A stretch of DNA of 64,000 nt from Lentzea flava (lineage in GTDB: Bacteria > Actinomycetota > Actinomycetes > Mycobacteriales > Pseudonocardiaceae): the NCBI RefSeq assembly GCF_014648475.1, contig NZ_BMRE01000011.1, positions 62,001 through 126,000 of the forward strand, given 5' to 3'. Shown here one piece after another: positions 43,244 through 54,152 of this stretch. The first letter of the stretch is position 1; each line of letters opens with the position of its first letter. The notes under the pieces are model-generated. The model worked only from the letters and a program-made list of their open reading frames with translations, did not search any database and was not told the origin of the DNA. Both the position numbers and the translations under genes were made by a program.

Positions 43244-43786
43244 ATGAGAGACGTGATCTATCTGGACCGGATGGAGCAGGCCGAGACCCTGCTCAAGCCG
43301 CAGCGCGTGGAGGTGCTGCGGCAGCTCGCCGCGCCGCGCTCGTGCACCGAGGTCGCCGAGGTGCTCGACCAGACGCCGCAACGCGTGCACTACCACGTGA
43401 AACAGCTGGTCAAGGCCGGGCTGGCCACCCAGGTCGCCGAACGCAAGGTGCGCGGCGTCCACGAGGGCCTCTACCAGGCGGTGGCGCGTTCGTACTGGCT
43501 GTCGCCGCGGCTGGTCGGCCGGATCGGGTCGCGCGACGAGCTGGCGCTGGGGCATCTCGTGGACCTCGCCGAGCAGGTGCAGGCGGACGTGGCGGCGCTG
43601 GACCGCAACGCCGAGCTGCCGTCCGTCGGCGTGTCCGGCGAGATCCGCGTCCGGCCGGAGGACCGCCAGCGGTTCCTCGCCGAGCTGCAGACGACGTTGC
43701 AGGACCTCTTCACCCGATACGGCGGCGCGGAAGGGGATGCGTTCCGCATCGCGCTCGCCTGCTATCCCAAGGGAGACAACCGATGA
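43244..43786 (+). CDS. ArsR-like winged-helix regulator
   Basis: 180 residues. Winged helix: LLKPQRVEVLRQLAAPRSCT then EVAEVLDQTPQRVHYHVKQL and VKAGLATQVAERKVRGVHEG (residues 16-70), the HTH_20/ArsR type. No Cys metal site, so not a metal sensor. The rest is helical. ATG 43244 follows an AT-rich promoter with a 14-bp palindrome. Its stop overlaps the ATG of the SRPBCC gene (ATGA), the common ArsR-Aha1 pairing in which the regulator and its target are co-translated. Confidence 0.88.
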   Translation: MRDVIYLDRMEQAETLLKPQRVEVLRQLAAPRSCTEVAEVLDQTPQRVHYHVKQLVKAGLATQVAERKVRGVHEGLYQAVARSYWLSPRLVGRIGSRDELALGHLVDLAEQVQADVAALDRNAELPSVGVSGEIRVRPEDRQRFLAELQTTLQDLFTRYGGAEGDAFRIALACYPKGDNR

Positions 43787-44649
43787 GCACCGGAACCATC
43801 CGCGTTCGCACGTCCGCGCCCGCCGCGCGGGTCCACGAGGCCTTGACGACCGAGGCAGGCCTGCGGACGTGGCTCGCCGAGCACGCGCACGTCGACCTGG
43901 AAGGCGGCCAGTTCGAGTTCTGGGGGCGCTACACCCCGGAGGGCGAACGCGGCCGGCAGAAGCTGTTGGGCCACGACGACACGTCAGTGCGCTTCTCGTG
44001 GCAGCTGTACGGCACCGAATACACAGTCGATCTCCGTGTGGAGGAGGGTGACGGCGAGACGCTCGTCGCGGTCGCGCAGACGCCGTACCCGACCTGGGGC
44101 GTGGGCGACGAGCAGGCGGAGGTCCTCCAGACGTTCTGGCCGCTGGTGCTGGGCAACCTGGTCGAACACGTCGAGGGCCGGCCGGTGCTGGGGTTCTGCG
44201 ACTTCACGAACCCCGAGCAGCGGTTCGAGTTCGACATCGCGGCCACGCCGGCCGCCATCATCAACGCGCTGACCGATCCGGACGTGTTCGCGCGGTGGTT
44301 CGGGGCGCGGATGGAGATCGAGCCCCACGTGGGCGGCCGGTGGACGATGGGCAGCTTCGAGGAGAACGACCACCCGGCGAAGATCATCGCGCTCGACGAG
44401 GGGCACTTCGCGCTGGACTTCCAGGAGGGAATGGTGGCGTCCTGGGAGCTCAAGGGCTCGGAGGGACGCACGCACCTGACGTTCGTGCAGAGCGGGTTCG
44501 ACACCGGCAACCCGCCGTACGGGGCGTGGATGGGGTGGCTCAGCGGGTTCGCGGACCTGCGGCGGATGCTGGAGCTGCCCGGATGGCGCCCGATGTGGCA
44601 TTCGTACGACATTCCCGGCTTGCCCGATGGCATGCTCGTTCTTGAATGA
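43783..44649 (+). CDS. tandem SRPBCC (AHSA1-like) domain protein
   Basis: 288 residues with two START/AHSA1-like domains. Domain 1 about 1-140: APAARVHEALTTEAGLRTWL, GGQFEFWGRYTPEG, VRFSWQLYGTEYTVDLRVEE, LQTFWPLVLGNLVEHVEG. Domain 2 about 150-285: PAAIINALTDPDVFARWFGA, VGGRWTMGSF, GSEGRTHLTFVQSGFD, WMGWLSGFADLRRMLELPGW. These bind hydrophobic ligands or protein partners; ligand unknown. The start ATG 43783 overlaps the ArsR stop; the long open frame upstream is antisense to other genes and not coding. A strong hairpin follows. Confidence 0.9.
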   Translation: MSTGTIRVRTSAPAARVHEALTTEAGLRTWLAEHAHVDLEGGQFEFWGRYTPEGERGRQKLLGHDDTSVRFSWQLYGTEYTVDLRVEEGDGETLVAVAQTPYPTWGVGDEQAEVLQTFWPLVLGNLVEHVEGRPVLGFCDFTNPEQRFEFDIAATPAAIINALTDPDVFARWFGARMEIEPHVGGRWTMGSFEENDHPAKIIALDEGHFALDFQEGMVASWELKGSEGRTHLTFVQSGFDTGNPPYGAWMGWLSGFADLRRMLELPGWRPMWHSYDIPGLPDGMLVLE

Positions 44650-44665
44650 TCGGGCGTGAAACCGG

Positions 44666-44698
44666 CGGGTGAGAGCCAGATCATCCGGCTCTCACCCG
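44666..44698 (+). terminator. terminator after SRPBCC gene
   Basis: Perfect 12-bp stem CGGGTGAGAGCC (44666-44677) with GGCTCTCACCCG (44687-44698), 9-nt loop, followed by TTT. Starts 16 nt after the stop codon. Confidence 0.8.
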
Positions 44699-44743
44699 TT
44701 TGCGCCTGGCTTTCGTAGGCGGCAGATCGATACGGTCAAGTTC

Positions 44744-44824
44744 GTGCTCGATTCAGCCCGCATCACCGTTGCCGCGCTCGTGATCGCGTTGTCCGTGACG
44801 GCGTCGATCGTCCTCAGCCACTAG
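44744..44824 (+). CDS. 26-residue hydrophobic peptide (possible small membrane protein)
   Basis: GTG at 44744 encodes VLDSARITVAALVIALSV followed by TASIVLSH and a TAG stop. It is almost one membrane helix long. TACGGT at 44731-44736 ends 7 nt before the GTG, as in the leaderless promoters elsewhere in the window. Its stop shares CTAG with the stop of the convergent membrane-protein gene. No family is known; it could be chance. Confidence 0.35.
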   Translation: MLDSARITVAALVIALSVTASIVLSH

Positions 44825-45327
44825 AACCAGGCCATGACCATGGCCGGTGAGGCCGCGAGGAAGCTGAACCTCGCGAAGCGGCCCACCATGCCGGTCACGA
44901 TGAACATCGCCGTCGACATCCCCGCGAGCCCGGCGAGCACGCTCGTCGCCATGAACGGCGGCACCCCGACCAGTGAGCTCACCGCGTGCGTGCCGGCCAT
45001 CCAGTTCGGGTGCGCCCTGCACTTCACGTGGATCCACTCGCCCCAGCGGTGCGCGCGCGTGCCGGGCCCGAACCAGCGCTGAAGCCGTGACGGCTTGGCC
45101 TTTTCCTTGCGGTGCAGGAACTTCGGCAGCTTGATGTCGCCTCGTGCCGCGTAGAAGTACAGCAGCTTGCCGAGCACCTGCGCGACGGCCACCACGAGAC
45201 CGACGACGAAGCAGGACACACCGGGCCAGCGCGCGCCGACACCCACCACCCACATTTCGATGCTGATGAAGGGAACGAGCGCCGAGCCGAACGCGACCCC
45301 GAAGGTGAGGCCAACCAAGGCGAGCAC
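44821..45327 (-). CDS. small integral membrane protein, DedA/VTT-like
   Basis: 168 residues with about four hydrophobic segments: LVGLTFGVAFGSALVPFISI, CFVVGLVVAVAQVLGKLLYF, SSLVGVPPFMATSVLAGLAG and STAMFIVTGMVGRFARFSFL. The order glycine/proline-rich helix, AxGxLLYFYAAR, and VGRFARF resembles the SNARE-associated/VTT (DedA, YqaA) lipid scramblase-like family, but it is short and the assignment is tentative. Start GTG 45327. Confidence 0.7.
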   Translation of the reverse strand: MLALVGLTFGVAFGSALVPFISIEMWVVGVGARWPGVSCFVVGLVVAVAQVLGKLLYFYAARGDIKLPKFLHRKEKAKPSRLQRWFGPGTRAHRWGEWIHVKCRAHPNWMAGTHAVSSLVGVPPFMATSVLAGLAGMSTAMFIVTGMVGRFARFSFLAASPAMVMAWF

Positions 45328-45348
45328 CCGGCCGAGGCTACACAGAAC

Positions 45349-45891
45349 TCAGGAGTCGAGTCGGACGGTCAGCGGCCCCGACACCCGGATTTCGCGCAAC
45401 GGACGCCCGCCTGCGTCCAATGTGCGCACCGTGCCGTCACCCGACCAGCCCAGCCGTTCGTAGAAGTTGCGGGACGCCTTGTCGGCCTCCGGCACCCACG
45501 CGATCCCCCGCGTCGCACCGCCTTCCTGCAGGCGCCTGCACGCCTCGGCCACCAGCCGCGTGCCGTGACCACGCCTCCCCCAGCGCGGCTCGACGAGAAC
45601 GCTCAGCACCGCGGTCGTCTCCGCGTCCTCCGGCAGCGAACCGTCCGCCTTGGCCACCTCGTCGTGCGGAGCCTTGCTGGCCACGACGAAGCCGACGATC
45701 CACTCCCCCTCGGTCGCCTTGAGCACCGCCTGCTGCTGGACGGCCATCGCCCACGCCTCGTCGGTGTCGAGCGTGTCCAGCACCTCCCGCGGCAACAGCT
45801 GGGAGTACGCGAGCCGCCACGTCTCCCGATGGATCCGGACGATCTCCGAAAGGTCAGCAGCGGTGGCGATGTGCACGCCGGCGTCGGCCAT
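45349..45891 (-). CDS. GNAT family N-acetyltransferase
   Basis: 180 residues. GNAT fold: VHIATAADLSEIVRIHRETW start, WIVGFVVASKAPHDE, acetyl-CoA loop LSVLVEPRWGRRGHGTRLVA with RxxGxG, and NFYERLGWSGDGTVRTLD. Acceptor unknown. ATG 45891 with a TAAGGT -10 element ending 6 nt upstream (45903-45898), so probably leaderless. Divergent from the YcaQ-like gene. Confidence 0.9.
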   Translation of the reverse strand: MADAGVHIATAADLSEIVRIHRETWRLAYSQLLPREVLDTLDTDEAWAMAVQQQAVLKATEGEWIVGFVVASKAPHDEVAKADGSLPEDAETTAVLSVLVEPRWGRRGHGTRLVAEACRRLQEGGATRGIAWVPEADKASRNFYERLGWSGDGTVRTLDAGGRPLREIRVSGPLTVRLDS

Positions 45892-45897
45892 AACCGC

Positions 45898-45903
45898 ACC
45901 TTA
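45898..45903 (-). promoter_or_regulatory. -10 element of leaderless GNAT gene
   Basis: On the minus strand TAAGGT ends 6 nt before the ATG at 45891, matching TANNNT; no ribosome-binding site is present. Confidence 0.4.
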
Positions 45904-45952
45904 TCGACGCCGCGTCGGAGAAATGTCAGGGGTGCGTGGCAACATCGCCCAC

Positions 45953-47167
45953 GTGCAGAGGATGAGCGCGGACGTAGCACGCCGAATCGCCCTGGGCGCC
46001 CAGGGCTTCACCGACTCCAGGCCCGCCGCGGCCACCCGCAGGCACCTGCAACGGGTGCTCTCGCGCGTGCAGCTGCTGCAGATCGACTCGGTGAACGTGG
46101 CGGTGCGCGCCCACTACATGCCGCTGTTCTCCCGCCTGGGCGCCTACGACCCCGCGCTGCTCGACGAGGCGGCCTGGACCCACTCCGCGCGCAAACCCCG
46201 CCTGCTCGTCGAAACCTGGGCCCACGAGGCGTCGCTGGTCCCGATCCTCGACTGGCCGCTGTTCCACTCCGGCGCGAAGAAGCGTGGCTGGTGGCAGCAC
46301 TACCAGACCGTTCTCGAACGCTCTCCCCAGCTCGTCGACGAGGTCCTCTCCGCCATCAAGGAGCTGGGCCCGATCGGCGCGGGCGCCCTGGAGAAGGCCC
46401 TGGTGGGCGACTCGGGCCGCGCCAAGGGCCCGTGGTGGGACTGGTCCGAGGTCAAGCGCGTGTGCGAGGTCCTGTTCGGCGTCGGCGTCCTGACCACCGG
46501 CACCCGCCGCGGCTTCGAGCGCCTCTACGACCTGACCGAACGCGTCATCCCGCCCGACGTCCTCGCGCAGAAGTGGACGCCGGAAGAGGGCGCCCGCGAA
46601 CTGGTCCGCCGTTCCGCGGTGGCCCTGGGCGTGGCCACCGAACCGGACCTGCGCGACTACTACCGCCTCGACCCGCGCCGCTCGCAGGCCGCCGTGGCCT
46701 CCCTGGTGGAGGAGGGCGTGCTGGAGCCGGTGGCGGTCGACGGCTGGCGCGGCACCGGCTACCGCCACGTCGAGGCGAAGGCACCCCGCCGGGTGGAGGG
46801 CCGCGCGCTGCTGTGCCCGTTCGACCCGCTGATCTGGGAGCGCGCCCGCACCGAGCGGATCTTCGGTTTCCGGTACCGCATCGAGATCTACGTGCCGGAG
46901 CCCCGGCGAGTGCACGGCTACTACGTGTTCCCGTTCCTGCTGGACGGGCAGCTGGTCGGCCGCGTGGACCTGAAGGCCGACCGGGCGGCCGGTGTGCTGC
47001 GCGTGCAGTCGGCGTTCGCGGAGGAGGGCGTGGAGCGCGGCCGGGTCGCCGCCGAGCTGGCCGGGGAGCTGCGGCACATGGCCGACTGGCTGGGACTGGA
47101 GGACGTTCTCGTGGTGCAGAAGGGGGATCTGGCCGCAGAACTGGCGGTGGCGGTGGCGAAGGGCTGA
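45953..47167 (+). CDS. winged-helix DNA-binding protein, YcaQ/AlkX-like DNA glycosylase family (HTH_42)
   Basis: About 404 residues. Tandem winged-helix family related to E. coli YcaQ and Streptomyces AlkZ, which unhook DNA interstrand crosslinks. Seen: RRIALGAQGFTDSRPAAATR, the QxD catalytic motif in LLQIDSVNVAVRAHYMPLFS, SARKPRLLVETWAHEASLVP, the DYYRLDPRRSQAAVASLVEE wing and the C-terminal YRIEIYVPEPRRVHGYYVFP and FLLDGQLVGRVDLK. Starts at GTG 45953, ATG 45962 or ATG 45923 are possible; the Met-Ser-Ala-Asp start at 45962 matches homologues best in length. Divergent from GNAT. Confidence 0.87.
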   Translation: MQRMSADVARRIALGAQGFTDSRPAAATRRHLQRVLSRVQLLQIDSVNVAVRAHYMPLFSRLGAYDPALLDEAAWTHSARKPRLLVETWAHEASLVPILDWPLFHSGAKKRGWWQHYQTVLERSPQLVDEVLSAIKELGPIGAGALEKALVGDSGRAKGPWWDWSEVKRVCEVLFGVGVLTTGTRRGFERLYDLTERVIPPDVLAQKWTPEEGARELVRRSAVALGVATEPDLRDYYRLDPRRSQAAVASLVEEGVLEPVAVDGWRGTGYRHVEAKAPRRVEGRALLCPFDPLIWERARTERIFGFRYRIEIYVPEPRRVHGYYVFPFLLDGQLVGRVDLKADRAAGVLRVQSAFAEEGVERGRVAAELAGELRHMADWLGLEDVLVVQKGDLAAELAVAVAKG

Positions 47168-47171
47168 CCGC

Positions 47172-47713
47172 TCAGGCGGTTCCGGCGAGGACGCTCGCCA
47201 CGAAGGCCGCCTTGCCCGCCGTGTACGCCTCGCGGTCGTGCCCGTTCTCCGTCGCCAACCGCTGCTTCAAGTCCTCATAGGCCCGTGCCAGGCGGGCGTC
47301 GTTGCGCAGTGCGTCCCGGAACCGGATCTGGTCGGTCCACCTCGGATGCCCGGCCTGGACCAGATGCAGGTGCGCCTCACGCCGTCGCCCCGACGCGTCC
47401 GGCTTCACGAAGAACCGGCGCCATGGACGCCGATCTAGTTCCGGAGCCACGTACACCCAGCCCTCCGCCACGAGAAGGCCGGACGCCTGCGCGACAACGG
47501 CGTCGAGGTCGGCCACCGAGACCATCAGATCCACGATCGGCTTGGCAGCCAGGCCAGGCACCGCCGTCGACCCGATGTGCTCCACACCGTCGACCACCCA
47601 CGGCGCCAGCAGATCAGCCAGCCGCGAGCACTCGGCCTCGGCACGGACGATCCAGCGCGGGTCGTGCGGACGGACCTCGGCCCGTTCGTGAGCCCACGCC
47701 GGGGCGTCCTCGC

Positions 47714-47717
<4 letters not shown>
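47172..47717 (-). CDS. GrpB family (UPF0157) nucleotidyltransferase-like protein
   Basis: 181 residues. GrpB signature: VRPHDPRWIVRAEAECSRLA, then VEHIGSTAVPGLAAKPIVDL with the GSTAVxGLxAKPxIDL nucleotidyltransferase motif, and REAHLHLVQAGHPRWTDQIR. Substrate unknown; members include kanamycin- and dephospho-CoA kinase-fused proteins. Start GTG 47717 overlaps the stop of the TPR protein (GTGA). Convergent with the YcaQ-like gene, 4 nt apart. Confidence 0.9.
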
Positions 47718-50278
<2,561 letters not shown>

Positions 50279-50282
<4 letters not shown>

Positions 50283-52519
50283 TGCGCGGGAGCCGCCTCA
50301 GCGGAAGCTTCCTCGGCAGCAGGCGCCTCAGCCGGCTTCGCGGCGTCCTCGTCGGACACCACGACCAGGCTGATCTTGCCGCGCTGGTCGATGTCGGCGA
50401 TCTCGACGCGGAGCTTGTCGCCGACCTTGACGACGTCCTCCACCTTCGCGATGCGCTTGCCGTTGCCCAGCTTCGAGATGTGGACGAGGCCGTCCTTGCC
50501 GGGCAGCAGCGAGACGAACGCGCCGAACGCGGCCGTCTTCACCACGGTGCCCAGGAAGCGCTCGCCGACCTTCGGCAGCTGCGGGTTCGCGATCGCGTTG
50601 ATCATGCCGATCGCGGCCTCGGCCGAGGGGCCGTCCGCCGCACCGACGTAGATCGTGCCGTCGTCCTCGATCGAGATGTCGGCACCGGTCTGCTCGGTGA
50701 TCGAGTTGATCATCTTGCCCTTCGGGCCGATGACCTCGCCGATCTTGTCGGTCGGGATCTTGACCGACGTCACGCGCGGCGCGAAGGCGCTCATCTCGTC
50801 CGGCTCGGAGATGGCCTCGGCCATGACCTCCAGGATGGTGTAGCGCGCGTCGCGGGCCTGGCCCAGCGCCTGCGCCAGCACCTCGGACGGGATGCCGTCG
50901 AGCTTCGTGTCGAGCTGCAGCGCCGTCACGAACTCCTTGGTGCCCGCGACCTTGAAGTCCATGTCGCCGAACGCGTCCTCGGCACCGAGGATGTCGGTCA
51001 GCGCCACGTAGCGGGTCTCGCCGTCGACCTCGTCGGACACGAGGCCCATCGCGATGCCGGAGACCGGGGCCTTCAGCGGGACACCGGCGTTGAGCAGCGA
51101 CAACGTCGACGCGCAGACCGAGCCCATCGAGGTCGAGCCGTTGGAGCCGAGAGCCTCGGACACCTGGCGGATCGCGTACGGGAACTCGTCGCGCTTCGGG
51201 AGCACCGGCATGAGCGCACGCTCGGCCAGTGCGCCGTGGCCGATCTCGCGGCGCTTCGGCGAACCCACGCGGCCGGTCTCACCGGTCGAGTAGGGCGGGA
51301 AGTTGTAGTGGTGCAGGTAGCGCTTGTGCGTCTCGGGAGACAGCGAGTCGATCTGCTGCTCCATGCGCAGCATGTTCAGCGTGGTGACACCCAGGATCTG
51401 GGTTTCGCCGCGCTCGAACAGCGCCGAACCGTGCGTCCGCGGGATCACGGCCACCTCCGCGCTCAGGTCGCGGATGTCGGTGAGGCCACGGCCGTCGATG
51501 CGGACCTTGTCGCGCAGGATCCGCTGCCGCACCAGCTTCTTGGTGAGCGAGCGGAACGCCGCGCCGATCTCCTTCTCGCGGCCCTCGAACTGCTCGGCCA
51601 GCTTGTCGAGCGTGGCGGCCTTGATCTCGTCGAGCTTGTCCTCGCGCTCGTGCTTGCCCGCGATGGTCAGCGCCTGCGCGAGCTCGCCGGATGCGGCGGC
51701 CTCGACGGCCTCGAACGCGTCGGCCTGGTAGGCCGGGTACGTCGGGTACTCACCGGTCTCCTTGGCGGCGACCTGCGCGAGCTGCGCCTGCGCCTCGCAG
51801 AGGACCTTGATGAACGGCTTGGACGCCTCGAGACCGGCGGCCACGACCTCCTCGGTGGGGGCGACAGCGCCCTCGCCGATCAGGTCGATCACGTTCTCGG
51901 TGGCCTCCGCCTCGACCATCATGATCGCGACGTCGCCCGACTCGACCACACGACCCGCGACGACCATGTCGAACACGGCCTTCTCGAGCTGCTCGTGGGT
52001 CGGGAACGCCACCCACTGGCCCTCGATCAGAGCGACGCGGACGCCACCGATCGGGCCCGAGAACGGCAGGCCGGCGAGCTGCGTCGACGCGGACGCGGCG
52101 TTGATCGCCACGACGTCGTACAGGTCGGCCGGGTTCAGGCTCATGACCGTGATGACGACCTGGATCTCGTTGCGCAGACCGTCCACGAAGGACGGGCGCA
52201 GCGGACGGTCGATCAGGCGGCAGGTGAGGATGGCGTCCGTGCTCGGACGGCCCTCACGCCGGAAGAACGAGCCGGGGATGCGACCCGCGGCGTACATGCG
52301 CTCCTCGACGTCCACCGTGAGGGGGAAGAAGTCGAAGTGCTCCTTGGGCTGCTTCGACGCCGTCGTGGCGGAGAGCAGCATCGTGTCGTCGTCCAGATAC
52401 GCGACCACGCTTCCGGCGGCCTGACGCGCGAGGCGCCCGGTCTCGAAGCGGATGGTGCGCGAGCCGAACTTGCCGTTGTCGATAACGGCAGTCGCCTCGT
52501 GGACCTCGATGTCCGTCAT
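50279..52519 (-). CDS. pnp: polyribonucleotide nucleotidyltransferase
   Basis: 746 residues; 3'-5' phosphorolytic RNase and guanosine pentaphosphate synthase. Two RNase PH domains (for example [40 protein letters not shown]), KH domain [20 protein letters not shown] near residue 580, S1 domain [20 protein letters not shown] near 660, and a short acidic Ala-rich tail. Starts at ATG 52519, 229 nt after rpsO with a leader containing hairpins. Genes rpsO-pnp-M16 follow the usual order. Confidence 0.98.
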
Positions 52520-52589
52520 TTACTTGTTACTCCTCGTCTTTCGGACACCGCTACGCGCGTTTTTGACGAGGCCGGTCTTCGATCGAAGT

Positions 52590-52613
52590 CCCCTGGGGCG
52601 TTTCCACCAGGGG
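52590..52613 (-). promoter_or_regulatory. hairpin in the pnp leader
   Basis: CCCCTGG (52590-52596) pairs with CCAGGGG (52607-52613), 7 bp with a 10-nt loop, about 70 nt upstream of the pnp start. In other bacteria pnp leaders fold into stems that are cut by RNase III and allow autocontrol by PNPase; a similar role is possible here. Confidence 0.4.
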
Positions 52614-52705
52614 GCCACTACCGAGGACCGGCGAAACTTGCTCGCGCGCTGCGGGCCCTGTTTTGTGCCTCTTTCAACCAGGGATCTGTATACACCTGGC
52701 TGTAC

Positions 52706-52743
52706 GCCGAGGGGGAGTGACCGGCCGGTCACTCCCCCTCGGC
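52706..52743 (-). terminator. 38-bp perfect palindrome after rpsO
   Basis: Two 19-nt arms with no spacer, each GCCGAGGGGGAGTGACCGG or its complement, starting 5 nt after the rpsO stop. As RNA it gives a long GC-rich stem with a minimal loop, acting as terminator or processing site between rpsO and pnp. No U-tract follows. Confidence 0.75.
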
Positions 52744-52748
52744 AAGTA

Positions 52749-53018
52749 TCACCTGCGCAGACCGAGGCGCTGAATCAGCGCGCGGTAGCGGTTGATGTCC
52801 ACCTTGGTCAGGTAGTTCAGCAGACGGCGGCGACGGCCGACCATCAGCAGAAGACCACGGCGGGAGTGGTGGTCGTGCTTGTGCTGCTTCAGGTGCTCCG
52901 TGAGGTCGGCGATGCGCTTGCTCAGCAGGGCGACCTGGGCCTCGGTCGAGCCGGTGTCGCTGTCGTGCAGACCGTACTCGGCGAGGATGGACTTCTTCTG
53001 CTCCGTGGACAGTGCCAC
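52749..53018 (-). CDS. rpsO: 30S ribosomal protein S15
   Basis: 89 residues. Standard S15: [60 protein letters not shown]. It binds the central domain of 16S rRNA. Start GTG 53018. Followed by a palindromic hairpin and pnp. Confidence 0.99.
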   Translation of the reverse strand: MALSTEQKKSILAEYGLHDSDTGSTEAQVALLSKRIADLTEHLKQHKHDHHSRRGLLLMVGRRRRLLNYLTKVDINRYRALIQRLGLRR

Positions 53019-53145
53019 TGGGTGGTTCTCCTACTTGTTCAGGTCCGTGCGGCCCCGCGCCCGCCGAATTGCTGGCCGGGGTAGCCGGTGCTGGCCGCCA
53101 CGGACCGCAGCCAGACCCAACTGGGAAGGTTATCAGGCACGGCGC

Positions 53146-53592
53146 TCAGCGGCGCGCTGACGTGCGCAACCCCACCCGAGCCACGGGTGTGTAGACGCCA
53201 TCGGCGCTGCTCACGAGCACTGCTTCGGACGGCTGCCACGGGCTGCTCTCGAAGGCCGGCATCGGCTGACCCCGGTACCCGTACGCCACCGTCAGGTGCG
53301 CCCGCCAATTGTCGTCGGCGCCCGCTGCCCGTGCCAACTGATTTAAGTCGCCGTCGATTCCCGCCCAGAGGATCCTGCCGCGGAAGTCACCGAAGTCCTT
53401 CAGCCTCAGCTGCGGGACCTCGTGGCCCTCGAGTGCCGCGAAACGGCCCTCATCTGCGGTTTCGCCGTGGAAGCACAACGTGATGTGCCACTTCTCCGGC
53501 TTCGTCCACTCCAGGTCGTGGGTGCGGTCGAGCACGGCCTTCAGCTCGTCGACCACGTGCTGCGGCGGGAAGAGCGCGGTGAAGTACTTCAC
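53146..53592 (-). CDS. 2'-5' RNA ligase/2H phosphoesterase family protein (ThpR-like)
   Basis: 148 residues. Both HxT motifs of the 2H superfamily are present: KWHITLCFHGE (about 36-46) and RAHLTVAYGYRG (about 103-114). The family includes RNA 2',3'-cyclic phosphodiesterases. Start GTG 53592 gives VKYFTALFPPQHVVDELKAV, the usual N terminus, and overlaps the stop of the XRE-like gene (GTGA). The pair is co-translated, which is uncommon for this enzyme. Confidence 0.9.
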   Translation of the reverse strand: MKYFTALFPPQHVVDELKAVLDRTHDLEWTKPEKWHITLCFHGETADEGRFAALEGHEVPQLRLKDFGDFRGRILWAGIDGDLNQLARAAGADDNWRAHLTVAYGYRGQPMPAFESSPWQPSEAVLVSSADGVYTPVARVGLRTSARR

Positions 53593-54068
53593 CTGGAGGC
53601 GGCTCGGATGGCCCGCCGGAACAGCTCCGCGATCGCCGGGAAGTCGTCGGACAGCATGTCCGCGGCCTGCTGGAGCTCCGTGCGGTCGGCCACGCGGCGC
53701 AGCACCGGGTACGCGACGCTCTCGTCGCCGTTGACCGGCAGCGAGTCGCGCGACACCGTCGGCTTGGACTCGCGCACGTCGTCGAGCGCCCGCTGCAACG
53801 CCTCGGGCGCGCCCGTGGCGACGTCCGGCGTGAGGACCTTCCGCTCCAGCATGATCATGCGCGCCAGCACGGCGGGGTTGCCGATCTTGGCGCGACGGCC
53901 GCTCATCACCTGGCTGAGCATCGGCGCGCTGATCCCGAGCACGTCCGCGAGCTGGGCCTGCGAAACGTTGAAGGCAACGACCAACCGGCGCACCCGGTCG
54001 CCCAAGGGCTCCCCGTACCACTCCCGCTGCAGCGCGAGGTTGCGCTGCACGATCTTGTGGTCCTCCAC
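53589..54068 (-). CDS. helix-turn-helix (XRE-like) protein
   Basis: About 159 residues. Helix-turn-helix RRLVVAFNVSQAQLADVLGI then SAPMLSQVMSGRRAKIGNP (about 25-60). The rest is helical (ALQRALDDVRESKPTVSRDS, ADRTELQQAADMLSDDFPAI, AELFRRAIRAA) with no recognised ligand domain. The GTG at 54068 (VEDHKIVQRNLAL) has GAGAGGCTGAG before it; a GTG at 54104 would add 12 residues. A DNA-binding role is inferred. Coupled to the 2H phosphoesterase gene. Confidence 0.8.
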   Translation of the reverse strand: MEDHKIVQRNLALQREWYGEPLGDRVRRLVVAFNVSQAQLADVLGISAPMLSQVMSGRRAKIGNPAVLARMIMLERKVLTPDVATGAPEALQRALDDVRESKPTVSRDSLPVNGDESVAYPVLRRVADRTELQQAADMLSDDFPAIAELFRRAIRAASR

Positions 54069-54152
54069 CTCAGCCTCTCCCGTAGCCCGCACTCCGACCC
54101 GCATACTGCCAGCCTGCGGACGCCCCCACGTCCGCTTCGCCCAATCTGACGG

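Noticed and set aside
42028..43782. N-terminal extension of the SRPBCC frame
   Set aside because: Runs antisense through the aldo-keto reductase; the ATG overlapping the ArsR stop is the start.
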